In this document: piece after piece, positions 5,609 to 12,683 of the stretch
How positions within the stretch are numbered: the stretch's first letter is position 1
Layout of the letters: each line of letters begins with the position of its first letter
Assembly: GCA_028865845.1 (NCBI GenBank)
Contig: JAGWJK010000034.1
Coordinates: forward strand, 1 to 12,683
Source: Rhizobiaceae bacterium
GTDB lineage: Bacteria > Pseudomonadota > Alphaproteobacteria > Rhizobiales > Rhizobiaceae
Direction: 5' to 3'
Length of the DNA: 12,683 nt
Program-made: the position numbers and the translations under genes
The notes under the pieces: model-generated
What the model saw: only the letters and a program-made list of their open reading frames with translations
The model's database searches: none
Told to the model about the DNA's origin: nothing

Positions 5609-6538
5609 ATGCAAACAAAACCTTTCCGGATCGGCACGCGCGGCAGCCCGCTCGCACTGGCGCAAGCGCACGAGGCGCGTGACCGCCTGATGGCCGCCCA
5701 TGGCCTGCCCGAGGAAATGTTCGAGATCGTCGTCCTCACCACCAAGGGCGACCGCATCACCGATCGCTCGCTCGCTGCGATCGGCGGCAAGGGCCTCTTC
5801 ACGGAGGAGCTGGAACAGCGGTTGACCTCCGGAGAACTCGATTTCGCCGTGCATTCCGCCAAGGACATGGCGACAAAGCTGCCGGAAGGGTTAGCGCTGT
5901 CGGCCTTTCTGCCCCGCGAGGACATCCGTGATGTCGTGATCGGCCGCACCGCGCCAAAATTGATCGACCTGCCGCACGGCGCGATCGTCGGCTCCGCGTC
6001 GCTGCGTCGTCAGGCGCTCATCCGTCGCCTTCGTCCCGACATCAACGTCATTACCTTTCGTGGTTCGGTCGAAACCCGGTTGCGCAAGCTGGAAGAAGGC
6101 CAGGCCGACGCAACGCTGCTGGCGCTCGCCGGTCTCAAGCGGCTCGGGAAGGTCGACGTGATCACCGATCTGCTCGATCCGGATGATTTTCCGCCGGCGC
6201 CGGCTCAGGGCGCGATCGCCATTGAAAGCCGGATCGGCGATGGCAGGGTCAACGATCTGCTCGCCGCCATCAACGATGGGCCGACCTATGACACCGTCTC
6301 GTGCGAGCGCGGCTTTCTTGCCGCACTCGATGGCTCCTGTCGTACGCCGATCGGCGGTTATGCGGTCTGCGAAGGCGATCATATCCGCTTCTTCGGCATG
6401 ATCCTCACCCCAAACGGCCAGACCGTGCACACCACCACCATCGAAGGGCATCGCCGCGATGCCGAGGCGCTCGGCACCAATGCCGGCCAGGCCATTCGCG
6501 CCGAGGCGGGCAGCAATTTCTTCGAAGACTGGACCTGA
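5609..6538 (+). CDS. hemC: Hydroxymethylbilane synthase (porphobilinogen deaminase)
   Basis: 309 residues. It joins four porphobilinogen units into hydroxymethylbilane in the cytoplasm, the third common step of tetrapyrrole synthesis. Family blocks: [15 protein letters not shown] (6-20), [12 protein letters not shown] (44-55), [12 protein letters not shown] (59-70), [16 protein letters not shown] (79-94) with catalytic D86, [10 protein letters not shown] (128-137), [12 protein letters not shown] (150-161), [12 protein letters not shown] (195-206) and [13 protein letters not shown] (240-252), where C244 should carry the dipyrromethane cofactor. One oddity is Ala88 at the position that is normally proline in KDxP. 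The ATG at 5609 gives the standard start [13 protein letters not shown]; an in-frame ATG at 5570 would add 13 residues not typical of the family. Its stop overlaps the hemD start by one base. Confidence 0.97.
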   Translation: MQTKPFRIGTRGSPLALAQAHEARDRLMAAHGLPEEMFEIVVLTTKGDRITDRSLAAIGGKGLFTEELEQRLTSGELDFAVHSAKDMATKLPEGLALSAFLPREDIRDVVIGRTAPKLIDLPHGAIVGSASLRRQALIRRLRPDINVITFRGSVETRLRKLEEGQADATLLALAGLKRLGKVDVITDLLDPDDFPPAPAQGAIAIESRIGDGRVNDLLAAINDGPTYDTVSCERGFLAALDGSCRTPIGGYAVCEGDHIRFFGMILTPNGQTVHTTTIEGHRRDAEALGTNAGQAIRAEAGSNFFEDWT

Positions 6539-7272
6539 TGCCGATGCGTGTCGTCGTCACCCGTCCTGCCCATCAAGGCGAACGCACCGCACGACGACTA
6601 AACGCAATGGGACACGAAGCAGTCCTGCTGCCGCTTTCGAGACCCCTTCATGATGCAGAGGCGGCGCGGCAGGCCTTGTCACTGACGGCGGGAGCGATCG
6701 TCGCGACCAGCGCCGAAGCCATCCGCACCCTGGCTGAACTCGGCGAGCTTGTGACACCTCATCGTGCCCGGCCATTATTTGCGGTCGGCAAGGCAACCGC
6801 CGAAGAAGCTGCAAACATCGGATTCAGCAGGATTTTCGTGTCCGAGGGCAGCGGCGGCGAATTGGCTGATATGATCGCCGACAGCCTTGCCACAATCCCG
6901 AACGCGCCGCTGCTCTATCTTACCGGAAGTCCGCGCGCTGCAGGTTTCGAGACGCGACTGGCGGAATTCGCAGTCCCGCTTGAGATCGTCGAATGCTATC
7001 GGATGGAAGATATACAGCCGGACGAGGGCTGCCTCCGGCAAATCTTATTCGCCGATCATGTCGATGCCATCCTGTTTTACTCCCGCCAAACGGCGCTTCG
7101 CTTCTTCAACCTGACGTTCACGCGGGAGCATCCGGACGCACTTTCCCGAAGCCGATTCCTGTGCCTCAGCGACGCGATTGGGGAAACCGTACCGGAACGT
7201 CTGCGTGCACATATCGAAATCGCCGCCATGCCGGATGAAGACAGCCTTCTGGCGCTCCTGGCGCGGGACTAA
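6538..7272 (+). CDS. hemD: Uroporphyrinogen-III synthase
   Basis: 244 residues, normal for the family. It cyclises hydroxymethylbilane with inversion of ring D to give uroporphyrinogen III. HemD is poorly conserved in sequence. Recognisable parts are the start MRVVVTRPAHQGERTARRL, the TSAEAIRTLAE segment (near 58-68), PLFAVGKATAEEAANIGF (near 80-97), the central LLYLTGSPRAAGFETRL, the linker VECYRMED, then AILFYSRQTALRFF and the C-terminal LCLSDAIGETV. This fits the two-lobed HemD fold in which the second lobe follows the YRM/E linker. The ATG at 6538-6540 shares one base with the hemC stop (TGATG), so translation is probably coupled. A second in-frame ATG (6544) is also possible. The order hemC-hemD is the classical one. 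Confidence 0.94.
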   Translation: MPMRVVVTRPAHQGERTARRLNAMGHEAVLLPLSRPLHDAEAARQALSLTAGAIVATSAEAIRTLAELGELVTPHRARPLFAVGKATAEEAANIGFSRIFVSEGSGGELADMIADSLATIPNAPLLYLTGSPRAAGFETRLAEFAVPLEIVECYRMEDIQPDEGCLRQILFADHVDAILFYSRQTALRFFNLTFTREHPDALSRSRFLCLSDAIGETVPERLRAHIEIAAMPDEDSLLALLARD

Positions 7273-7351
7273 TGCCGCAATTTTGATCTAACCTCTTTCC
7301 ATAATCGACTTGTCTGTCTAACTTCGTTGCAGCGCATGAAAAGAGGACCTC

Positions 7352-8641
7352 ATGGTATCGGGAAATCCGCCACACCATTCGAAGCCCACCGATGAACCCG
7401 TTATCATCGACCTGGAAGCCGAGGAAATCTCCCGGACGACAGGGTCCGAAGAGATGACGGAACGCAATCACAGCGAACCCGGAAGCTCGTCCGCCGATGA
7501 GGTGGAAATGCCGCTGGAGGCCGAAAAGGAGCCGATCGGCGAAGTCGAAAGCGAGCCCGAGCAGCCAAGCGAACCTTTGAAGGCAGAGACGAGGGAAGAG
7601 GCAGCCACCGCTTCGCCACCCCGCGAGCCAGAGCCGACGCGGCCTTACCAGGCAGAGCAACCGCCCATTTCCAGGCAGCAGGGCGCAACATCAGGCCTTA
7701 TCGCCGCGGGCATCGTCGGAGGCCTGATCGCGCTCATCTGCGCCGGCGCCATTCAATATGCGGGCTTCCTGCCCGGCAACCGGACCAAGGACAGTTCCGC
7801 GGATATTGCGGCGCTTTCCTCCGAAATCGACGGGCTGAAGCAAACGGTCGCCAATCTTGCCGCGGCACCCGCCGCTGCCTCCGATACGACCCTTGCAACC
7901 CGCGTCACGGCTCTGGAAGCAGCGGTAGCCGATGGCAAGGCCACCGGCGGCTCATCCTCGACCGGCAATGGCGACGCCGATCAGAAGATTGCCGCGCTGT
8001 CCGACGAGGTCGCGCAATTGAAGTCGAGCCTCGATCAGGTGACGCAAAGCCAGGCCTCTTCCGACGCAGATGTCAGCAAGCGTCTCGACGATGCGGAAAA
8101 GAAGCTGAGCGGCCCGAGCCAGGAAAGTGCCGTTGCCCGCGCCATCGCCGCAGCGGCGCTGAAGGCGGCGATCGATCGCGGTGGTCCTTTCCAGCCTGAA
8201 CTGGATACCTTTGCCAATGTCGCGCCGGACGATCCGGCCGTTGCCGACCTCAGGAATTTTGCGCAGACCGGCATTCCCTCGCGTGCCGACCTTATACGCC
8301 AGGTTTCCGACGTCGCGAACGCGATCGTCGCTTCGACCGAGCAGGATGATCCCAACCAGAGCTGGAGCGACCGGCTGCTGACCGGCGCCAAATCCCTGGT
8401 ACAGGTGCGCCCCGTTGGCAATGTCCAGGGCGACAGTGTCGAGGCGATCGCCGCCCGTTTCGAGGACAAGGTCCGGAACGGCGACCTGCCGGGCGCCGTG
8501 ACCGAATGGAACAATCTGCCCGCCGCCGCCAAATCAGCCTCCGCCGCCTTCAAGCAGTCGCTCGAGGCACGCAGCCGCGTCGAGGACCTGGTCGGCGAAG
8601 CCTTGTCGAAGGCGATTGCCAATACCGGAAAACAGAGCTGA
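7352..8641 (+). CDS. Alphaproteobacterial Mic60 (mitofilin-like inner-membrane protein)
   Basis: 429 residues with the architecture of alphaproteobacterial Mic60, the bacterial homologue of the mitochondrial cristae-junction protein. Residues 1-110 are a cytoplasmic, acidic, Pro/Glu/Ser-rich and probably disordered tail. One transmembrane helix follows at about 114-139 (GLIAAGIVGGLIALICAGAI). Then comes a periplasmic coiled-coil region at about 147-255 (heptad-like leucines in ALSSEIDGLKQTVANL and KIAALSDEVAQLKSSLDQV). The C-terminal part (about 256-429) matches the mitofilin-type domain, ending in RFEDKVRNGDLPGAVTEWNN. Mic60 homologues are known to shape inner membranes in related bacteria. 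The ATG has GAGGA 4 bases upstream. The place between hemD and hemY is the conserved one for this gene. The start follows a 79-base gap after hemD, so a separate promoter is possible, though I see none convincing. Confidence 0.9.
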   Translation: MVSGNPPHHSKPTDEPVIIDLEAEEISRTTGSEEMTERNHSEPGSSSADEVEMPLEAEKEPIGEVESEPEQPSEPLKAETREEAATASPPREPEPTRPYQAEQPPISRQQGATSGLIAAGIVGGLIALICAGAIQYAGFLPGNRTKDSSADIAALSSEIDGLKQTVANLAAAPAAASDTTLATRVTALEAAVADGKATGGSSSTGNGDADQKIAALSDEVAQLKSSLDQVTQSQASSDADVSKRLDDAEKKLSGPSQESAVARAIAAAALKAAIDRGGPFQPELDTFANVAPDDPAVADLRNFAQTGIPSRADLIRQVSDVANAIVASTEQDDPNQSWSDRLLTGAKSLVQVRPVGNVQGDSVEAIAARFEDKVRNGDLPGAVTEWNNLPAAAKSASAAFKQSLEARSRVEDLVGEALSKAIANTGKQS

Positions 8642-8653
8642 GGACGGGAGACG

Positions 8654-10270
8654 ATGACCAGACTGATTATCTTCGCCATTCTCGTCCTGCTGCTCGGCTA
8701 CGGCTTTTCCTGGCTTGCGGATCGCCCCGGCGATCTCTCGCTGGTCTGGGGAGGCGAACTTTACCAGACCAAGCTAATCGTTGCCGCCGCCATTCTGATC
8801 ACGCTCATCGCGGCAGTCATGGTTGTCTGGTGGCTGATCCGGCTGATCTGGACTTCACCTCATTCCGTCACGCGCTATTTCCGTGCCCGCAAGCGCGACC
8901 GCGGCTACCAGGCGCTGTCGACAGGCCTGATTGCCGCCGGCGCCGGCAATTCGCTGCTCGCCCGCAAGATGGCGGCACGCACGCGCGGCCTGATCCGCGC
9001 CGATCAGGAACCGCTGATCAACCTGCTCGAAGCGCAGGCCGCTCTGATCGAGGGCAAGCATGACGAGGCCCGTCAGAAATTCGAGCTGATGGCCAACGAT
9101 CCGGAAACCCGTGAACTCGGTTTGCGTGGCCTTTATCTCGAAGCCAAGCGTCTCGGCGCGCACGAAGCGGCACGGCAATATGCCGAAAAGGCCGCCGAGC
9201 AGGCGCCCTATCTCCCCTGGGCCGCCCAGGCGACGCTGGAATATCGCAGCAAGGCCGGCCTTTGGGACGACGCCATCAGGCTTCTCGACCAGCAGAAGGC
9301 GGCCCGCGTCATCGACAAGGACGCCGCCAACAGGCAGCGTGCGGTGCTTTTGACGGCGCGCGCCAATGATCGGCTGGAAAACGATCCGGCGGGTGCGCGG
9401 GACGATGGCCTCGCAGCACTGAAGCTCGTTGCCGATTTCGTGCCGGCCGCGCTGGTTGCCGCAAAAGCATTGTTTCGCGAAGACAAGGTACGCAAGGCGG
9501 CTTCCATTCTCGAACAGGTCTGGAAGGCCGGGCCACATCCCGAGATCGGCAAAGCCTATGTCCGTGCCCGCAGCGGCGATTCCGTCGCCGATCGGTTGAA
9601 ACGGGCCGAGCGTCTGGAAGCGATACGCCCGAACAATATCGAATCGCTGCTGATCACTGCCAAGGCCGCACTCGATGCCCGTGACTTCGCGAAGGCCCGC
9701 AGCAAGGCCGAGGCCGCGGCGCGCATCGATGCCCGTGAAGGCGCCTTCCTGCTGCTTGCCGATATCGAGGAAGCGGAGACCGACGATCAGGGCCGCGTCC
9801 GCCATTGGATGGCGCAGGCGTTGCGCGCACCGCGCGATCCAGCCTGGGTGGCCGACGGCGTCGTCTCGGAAAAATGGCTGCCGCTCTCGCCGGTGACCGG
9901 CCGGCTAGACGCCTTCGAATGGAAGGCGCCTTTCGGCCAGCTCGAAGGGCCGGTGGAGGAAGGCACCGCCGTCTCCGTGGATGCTGCACTGAAGACGCTG
10001 CCGCCCATGCGGGAGGCAGCATCGGTCCGCCCCGCACCTCTTCCAAGATCCAGTTCACCGACAGTTGCTTCGCCGGCTGCCGATACGTCTGTTATAGAAT
10101 TGGAACCTACCGCGCCGAAGCCGGCCAAGGTCGCAGCGCCCGTCGCGGCGAGACCCGAGCTGGCCCGAGAGCCGGAGCCCAAACCCTTCTTCGGCGGTGC
10201 GCCGGATGACCCGGGTGTCAAAAATCCCCAGCTCGAGCCGGAACCCAAGACACGGCTCAAGCTGTTTTAG
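8654..10270 (+). CDS. hemY: HemY-like inner-membrane TPR protein
   Basis: 538 residues. The N-terminal HemY_N region has two membrane helices (about 4-20 and 41-66) around the short loop ADRPGDLSLVWGGELYQT. It is followed by a basic cytoplasmic or periplasmic start (RARKRDRGYQALSTGLIAAG) and about 350 residues of helical TPR-like repeats, e.g. AQAALIEGKHDEARQKFELM, EAKRLGAHEAARQYAEKAAE and AKAALDARDFAKARSKAEAA. From about residue 440 the tail is Pro/Ala/Glu-rich and probably disordered. HemY of this type is linked to haem synthesis by gene order and is distinct from the Bacillus protoporphyrinogen oxidase of the same name; its exact reaction is not known. The start ATG has GGGAG at 8646-8650 and lies 12 bases after the mic60 stop, so the two are co-transcribed. 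Confidence 0.93.
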   Translation: MTRLIIFAILVLLLGYGFSWLADRPGDLSLVWGGELYQTKLIVAAAILITLIAAVMVVWWLIRLIWTSPHSVTRYFRARKRDRGYQALSTGLIAAGAGNSLLARKMAARTRGLIRADQEPLINLLEAQAALIEGKHDEARQKFELMANDPETRELGLRGLYLEAKRLGAHEAARQYAEKAAEQAPYLPWAAQATLEYRSKAGLWDDAIRLLDQQKAARVIDKDAANRQRAVLLTARANDRLENDPAGARDDGLAALKLVADFVPAALVAAKALFREDKVRKAASILEQVWKAGPHPEIGKAYVRARSGDSVADRLKRAERLEAIRPNNIESLLITAKAALDARDFAKARSKAEAAARIDAREGAFLLLADIEEAETDDQGRVRHWMAQALRAPRDPAWVADGVVSEKWLPLSPVTGRLDAFEWKAPFGQLEGPVEEGTAVSVDAALKTLPPMREAASVRPAPLPRSSSPTVASPAADTSVIELEPTAPKPAKVAAPVAARPELAREPEPKPFFGGAPDDPGVKNPQLEPEPKTRLKLF

Positions 10271-10280
10271 GCATGAAACT

Positions 10281-10315
10281 CTTCGCCTGCGATGCAATCG
10301 GCATCGCTGGCGAAG
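10281..10315 (+). repeat. Strong hairpin between hemY and the TerB-like gene
   Basis: A 15-base stem with one internal mismatch (10281-10295 against 10301-10315; arms begin CTTCGCC and end GGCGAAG) closes a 5-base loop, AATCG. It begins 10 bases after the hemY stop. No run of T follows it, so it is not a standard intrinsic terminator. A further 10-base palindrome, ATGGCGCCAT, lies at 10317-10326. It may protect or process the mRNA, attenuate read-through, or belong to a dispersed palindromic repeat family such as rhizobial RIME-type elements; I cannot tell which from one copy. Confidence 0.75.
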
Positions 10316-10354
10316 GATGGCGCCATGCTTGTCTCGCTCTAAGAATGGATTCGA

Positions 10355-10840
10355 ATGTTTGAACGCTTCCAGCAATTCTTCCAGAACCTAGCCTCGGATC
10401 GTCCCAAGTCAGGTTTTGCACCCGACGACCCGCGCATCGCCGTCGCAGCCTTGTGCATCCAGGTCATGGAGGCCGACGGCAAGATTGCCGAGAGCGAGAA
10501 GAAGCGGCTGCGCAAATTGCTGAAGAACCAGTATGGTCTCGACGGCCGCCAGCTCGAAGCGTTGATCGCCGCCGGCGAGGAGGCCGAAAGCGAGGCCGTC
10601 GATTACTACCGCTTCACCTCCGATCTCAAGCGCCACCTCAATGCCGAACAGCGCCTCGAGCTTCTCGGTATCCTCTGGGATATCGTCTATGCCGATGGTG
10701 AGCGCAGCGAGATGGAAGATCATGCGATATGGCGCATTGCCGATCTCATGGGCATTTCCGACCGTGAGCGCGTCATGAAGCGCCAGGAAGCGGCGGCACG
10801 GGCGCCGGGCCATCCCATGGAGACGGACAATGATGATTGA
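10355..10840 (+). CDS. TerB-like (tellurite resistance TerB domain) protein
   Basis: 161 residues; a small all-helical cytoplasmic protein of the TerB/DjlA N-terminal fold. It carries the two related acidic motifs of that fold: EADGKIAESEKKRLRKLL (about 38-55) and YADGERSEMEDHAIWRIADL (about 111-130). In each, an Asp-Gly plus downstream Glu set is expected to hold a metal ion. The C-terminal 25 residues are polar and probably flexible. Despite the family name, a role in tellurite resistance is not implied here; the stand-alone alphaproteobacterial forms have no established function. The ATG at 10355 has only a weak purine-rich site. It overlaps the next gene by 11 bases, so the two are translationally linked and may act together. 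Confidence 0.88.
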   Translation: MFERFQQFFQNLASDRPKSGFAPDDPRIAVAALCIQVMEADGKIAESEKKRLRKLLKNQYGLDGRQLEALIAAGEEAESEAVDYYRFTSDLKRHLNAEQRLELLGILWDIVYADGERSEMEDHAIWRIADLMGISDRERVMKRQEAAARAPGHPMETDNDD

Positions 10841-11561
10841 GGCACCGGAGCGCGGCAAGTGGCGCCCCGTGCTGATCGTCCTGCACGGCGAACGCTCCAG
10901 CGCCGGCCGTGTCGGCCAGATGCTGCTGCAGAAGGGCTATGATCTCGATATTCGCCGCCCGGTCCTGGGCGAAAGCCTGCCGACCACGCTCGATGGCCAT
11001 GCTGGCGCCGTCGTTTTCGGCGGCCCCATGAGCGCCAACGATCCGGACGAATTCGTCAAGACGGAAATCAACTGGCTCGACGTCCCGCTCAAGGAAAATC
11101 GCCCCTATCTCGGTATCTGTCTCGGCGCGCAGATGCTCGCCCGCCATCTCGGCAGCAAGGTCAAGGCGCGCGACGACGGCAAGACCGAGATCGGCTGGTA
11201 TGCATTGCAGCCAACGGAAAAGGGCCGGTTGCTGATGCGCTGGCCGCAAATGGTCTACCATTTTCATCGCGAAGGTTTCGACCTGCCGCGCGGCGCCGAC
11301 CTTCTGGCCAAGGGCGAGACCTATCCGAACCAGGCCTTCCGCTACGGCGATAATGCCTGGGGGCTGCAGTTCCACGCCGAGCTGACCCGGGCGATGATGC
11401 AGCGCTGGGTCGTGCATGGCGAACATCGTTTCTGCATGCCGAATGCGCAGCAGGGGCGCGAGCATCTCGAAGGCCGCATGCTCTTCGATTCGGCGCTCAA
11501 GTCCTGGCTTTCCGAATTCCTCGACCTCATTTTCGAGGGCAAGCAGGCCATGGCCGCCTGA
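10830..11561 (+). CDS. Class I glutamine amidotransferase-like protein
   Basis: 243 residues with a complete class I (triad) glutaminase domain. The nucleophile is C97 in PYLGICLGAQMLA, and the His-Glu pair is H182 and E184 in WGLQFHAELT. An oxyanion-type segment VVFGGPMSAND lies at 61-71. No synthetase domain is fused, so it is either a stand-alone amidase-type enzyme (GuaA-like amidotransferase domain proteins of the YfeJ type) or it delivers ammonia to an unidentified partner. The residues EIGWYALQPTEKGRLL match the general family. The start ATG at 10830 has GGAG at 10819-10822 and lies inside the end of the TerB-like gene. The substrate cannot be inferred from this context. It closes the hem-mic60 gene series and faces a convergent membrane protein gene 46 bases away. 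Confidence 0.92.
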   Translation: MMIEAPERGKWRPVLIVLHGERSSAGRVGQMLLQKGYDLDIRRPVLGESLPTTLDGHAGAVVFGGPMSANDPDEFVKTEINWLDVPLKENRPYLGICLGAQMLARHLGSKVKARDDGKTEIGWYALQPTEKGRLLMRWPQMVYHFHREGFDLPRGADLLAKGETYPNQAFRYGDNAWGLQFHAELTRAMMQRWVVHGEHRFCMPNAQQGREHLEGRMLFDSALKSWLSEFLDLIFEGKQAMAA

Positions 11562-11607
11562 GCCTTGCGATGACCTCGAACGGCGTGGCCCAGCCCATGA
11601 CGCAACG

Positions 11608-12678
11608 CTAAGGATTTCGCTCGCGCCGTGGCCCGCCATCCTCGATCGACTGCGCCCCGATAGGCGCGCCGAGCAAGAGGTTGATCAGCAGGAGAAGGCC
11701 GATGGCGCCGAGCATGCCGGCGACGCGATCCAGCGCCGGCAGCAGGCCGAGAGCCGGCCCGGTGCTCTGCACGAAGGTGAGGATCAACGCGATCGCCGCC
11801 TGCGCGCCGACGGTCGCCATACCGTGCTGGCCGCTCTGTATCTGCATCGCCAGCCACGTGCCGGCCATGATCATCAGCAGCCACGGCACGAAGGACTGGC
11901 TGATCGAGAATACCAAAAGCAGTGCGCCGAAGCCGCCGCCCAACAGGCAGCCGACGACCCGCTGCAACATGCGCTGGTTGATAGCCGACTGATCCTGCGC
12001 CGGAACGCCGGTGAGAACAGGAACGGCCATGACCGCGCCGATCGAGATCGCCATCTGGCTGAGATCGGGCAATTCCAGCTGCCGCCAGACGACCGGCACA
12101 GCTGCGACAGCCATTCCCGTGCGCATGGCATGCGACAAGGAATGCCAATTCGAGGTCAGAAGGCTGTGCCATCCCGGCGGAACGGCAGCCGGCCCGGCAG
12201 TGCGCGGTGCAAACAGCCGGGTCATCAGCACGGCGATGGCCGTACCCAATATGATCTCGGCGGCACGATAATAGGCGATGGTCAGGACCAGCGCCGGATC
12301 GTTCAGGGAGCCGAGCGTGACCATCATCATGGTGATGCCGCCCAGCAGCCAGGCATAGCTGTGAGGGCTGAGCAAGGCCCCAAGGATGGAAATCGTGCCC
12401 ACGGAAAACAATAAGAGGACCGTGGCGACGGGATTGTAGACCACCCAGGGCACCAGAATGAATCCGAGAGCCGCGCCGATGAGAGTGCCGATGATCCGCA
12501 ATGCGCCCTTCTGCCAGGATTGCGGGTGGCTCGCCTGCACGCACATGAAGCTGCTGATCCCCGCCCACCAGGGATCGTTGAGCCGCAACAGCAATGCAAG
12601 AACGATCGATATTCCAACCGCCGCAGCTGCGATATTTGCCTGGCGAAACCGCGCTCCGGAAAAGCTGAACTCCGCCAA
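11608..12678 (-). CDS. FUSC family inner-membrane protein (start at or beyond the window edge)
   Basis: About 356 residues with two sets of membrane helices, a repeat typical of the FUSC/aromatic-acid-exporter superfamily. The first set is at about 15-32, 37-55, 58-78, 85-105, 108-125 and 135-155; the second lies between about 190 and 340. The linker near 155-185 is short, so the large cytoplasmic domain of AaeB-type pumps is missing. The segment NDPWWAGISSFMCVQ in helix 2 and RIIGTLIGAALGF resemble family blocks. Members are thought to export aromatic acids or other small molecules, but no substrate can be named. The only in-frame start in the window is TTG at 12676-12678 (MAEFSFSG); no in-frame stop precedes it, so the true start may lie outside. 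An ATG at 12681-12683 is in another frame. Confidence 0.85.
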   Translation of the reverse strand: MAEFSFSGARFRQANIAAAAVGISIVLALLLRLNDPWWAGISSFMCVQASHPQSWQKGALRIIGTLIGAALGFILVPWVVYNPVATVLLLFSVGTISILGALLSPHSYAWLLGGITMMMVTLGSLNDPALVLTIAYYRAAEIILGTAIAVLMTRLFAPRTAGPAAVPPGWHSLLTSNWHSLSHAMRTGMAVAAVPVVWRQLELPDLSQMAISIGAVMAVPVLTGVPAQDQSAINQRMLQRVVGCLLGGGFGALLLVFSISQSFVPWLLMIMAGTWLAMQIQSGQHGMATVGAQAAIALILTFVQSTGPALGLLPALDRVAGMLGAIGLLLLINLLLGAPIGAQSIEDGGPRRERNP

Positions 12679-12683
12679 CTCAT

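Noticed and set aside
8855..9805. Long open frame (316 codons) on the minus strand inside hemY
   Set aside because: It lies wholly opposite the HemY TPR region, has no family features, and reflects the GC-rich third-position bias of the real gene.
8654..10270. HemY read as protoporphyrinogen oxidase
   Set aside because: The protein has two N-terminal membrane helices and TPR repeats and no FAD-binding GxGxxG start; the shared name with the Bacillus oxidase is historical.
10281..10315. Hairpin as a rho-independent terminator for hemY
   Set aside because: The stem is strong but is not followed by a T run; the downstream bases are GATGGCGCC. I therefore list it as a hairpin of unknown role.
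10773..11639. Long open frame (288 codons) on the minus strand opposite the amidotransferase
   Set aside because: The opposite strand encodes a full class I glutaminase with its catalytic triad; the antisense product shows no domain.
11416..12414. Long open frame (332 codons) on the plus strand opposite the FUSC gene
   Set aside because: Its translation is an unstructured Arg/Gln/His-rich sequence, while the other strand gives a coherent set of membrane helices.
1..12683. CRISPR arrays, tRNA or rRNA genes, insertion sequences
   Set aside because: I saw no regularly spaced repeats, cloverleaf-type gene sequences, rRNA-like stretches, transposase frames or terminal inverted repeats on either strand.

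Overview
The window is chromosomal DNA from an alphaproteobacterium of the order Hyphomicrobiales (Rhizobiales), most likely the Rhizobium/Agrobacterium group. The evidence is the high GC content, the rhizobial form of SdhC and of the SdhD start, the hemC-hemD-mic60-hemY order, the divergent tsaD-gpsA block, and a METTL20-type lysine methyltransferase. I cannot fix the genus from sequence reading alone. Most of the window is conserved housekeeping DNA; the clearest accessory piece is a small toxin-antitoxin module.

Layout: (1) 1-427, minus strand: the first codons of sdhD and all of sdhC, the membrane anchors of succinate dehydrogenase. (2) 428-734: an intergenic space of about 300 bases that must hold the sdh promoter and the promoter of a divergent gene. 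(3) 735-1154, plus: a small exported His-rich protein of unknown function, ending 6 bases from a convergent gene. (4) 5524 down to 1161, minus: tsaD and gpsA overlap by 4 bases, and yciI-like, EVE-domain and lysine methyltransferase genes follow. A VapBC/FitAB-like toxin-antitoxin pair with its own promoter and a perfect 14-base palindrome lies between gpsA and the yciI-like gene. (5) 5609-11561, plus: hemC, hemD, mic60, hemY, a TerB-like gene and a class I glutamine amidotransferase, all in one direction with short gaps or overlaps, and a strong hairpin between hemY and the TerB-like gene. (6) 12683-11608, minus: a FUSC-family membrane protein whose start lies at or just beyond the window edge.

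How the genes fit together: hemC and hemD carry out consecutive steps of tetrapyrrole synthesis (porphobilinogen to hydroxymethylbilane to uroporphyrinogen III). They are joined to mic60, the bacterial relative of the mitochondrial cristae organiser mitofilin, and to hemY, a membrane TPR protein, so the cluster links haem synthesis with inner-membrane organisation. On the other strand TsaD makes the t6A tRNA modification and GpsA makes glycerol-3-phosphate for phospholipids. The methyltransferase probably modifies lysines on ETF-beta and/or ribosomal protein L7/L12.

I did not see a wholly new multi-gene system. The best leads are the toxin-antitoxin pair embedded in a housekeeping block with a readable operator, the hairpin at 10281-10315, the mic60/hemY membrane cluster, the uncharacterised His-rich exported protein, and the TerB-like/amidotransferase pair.
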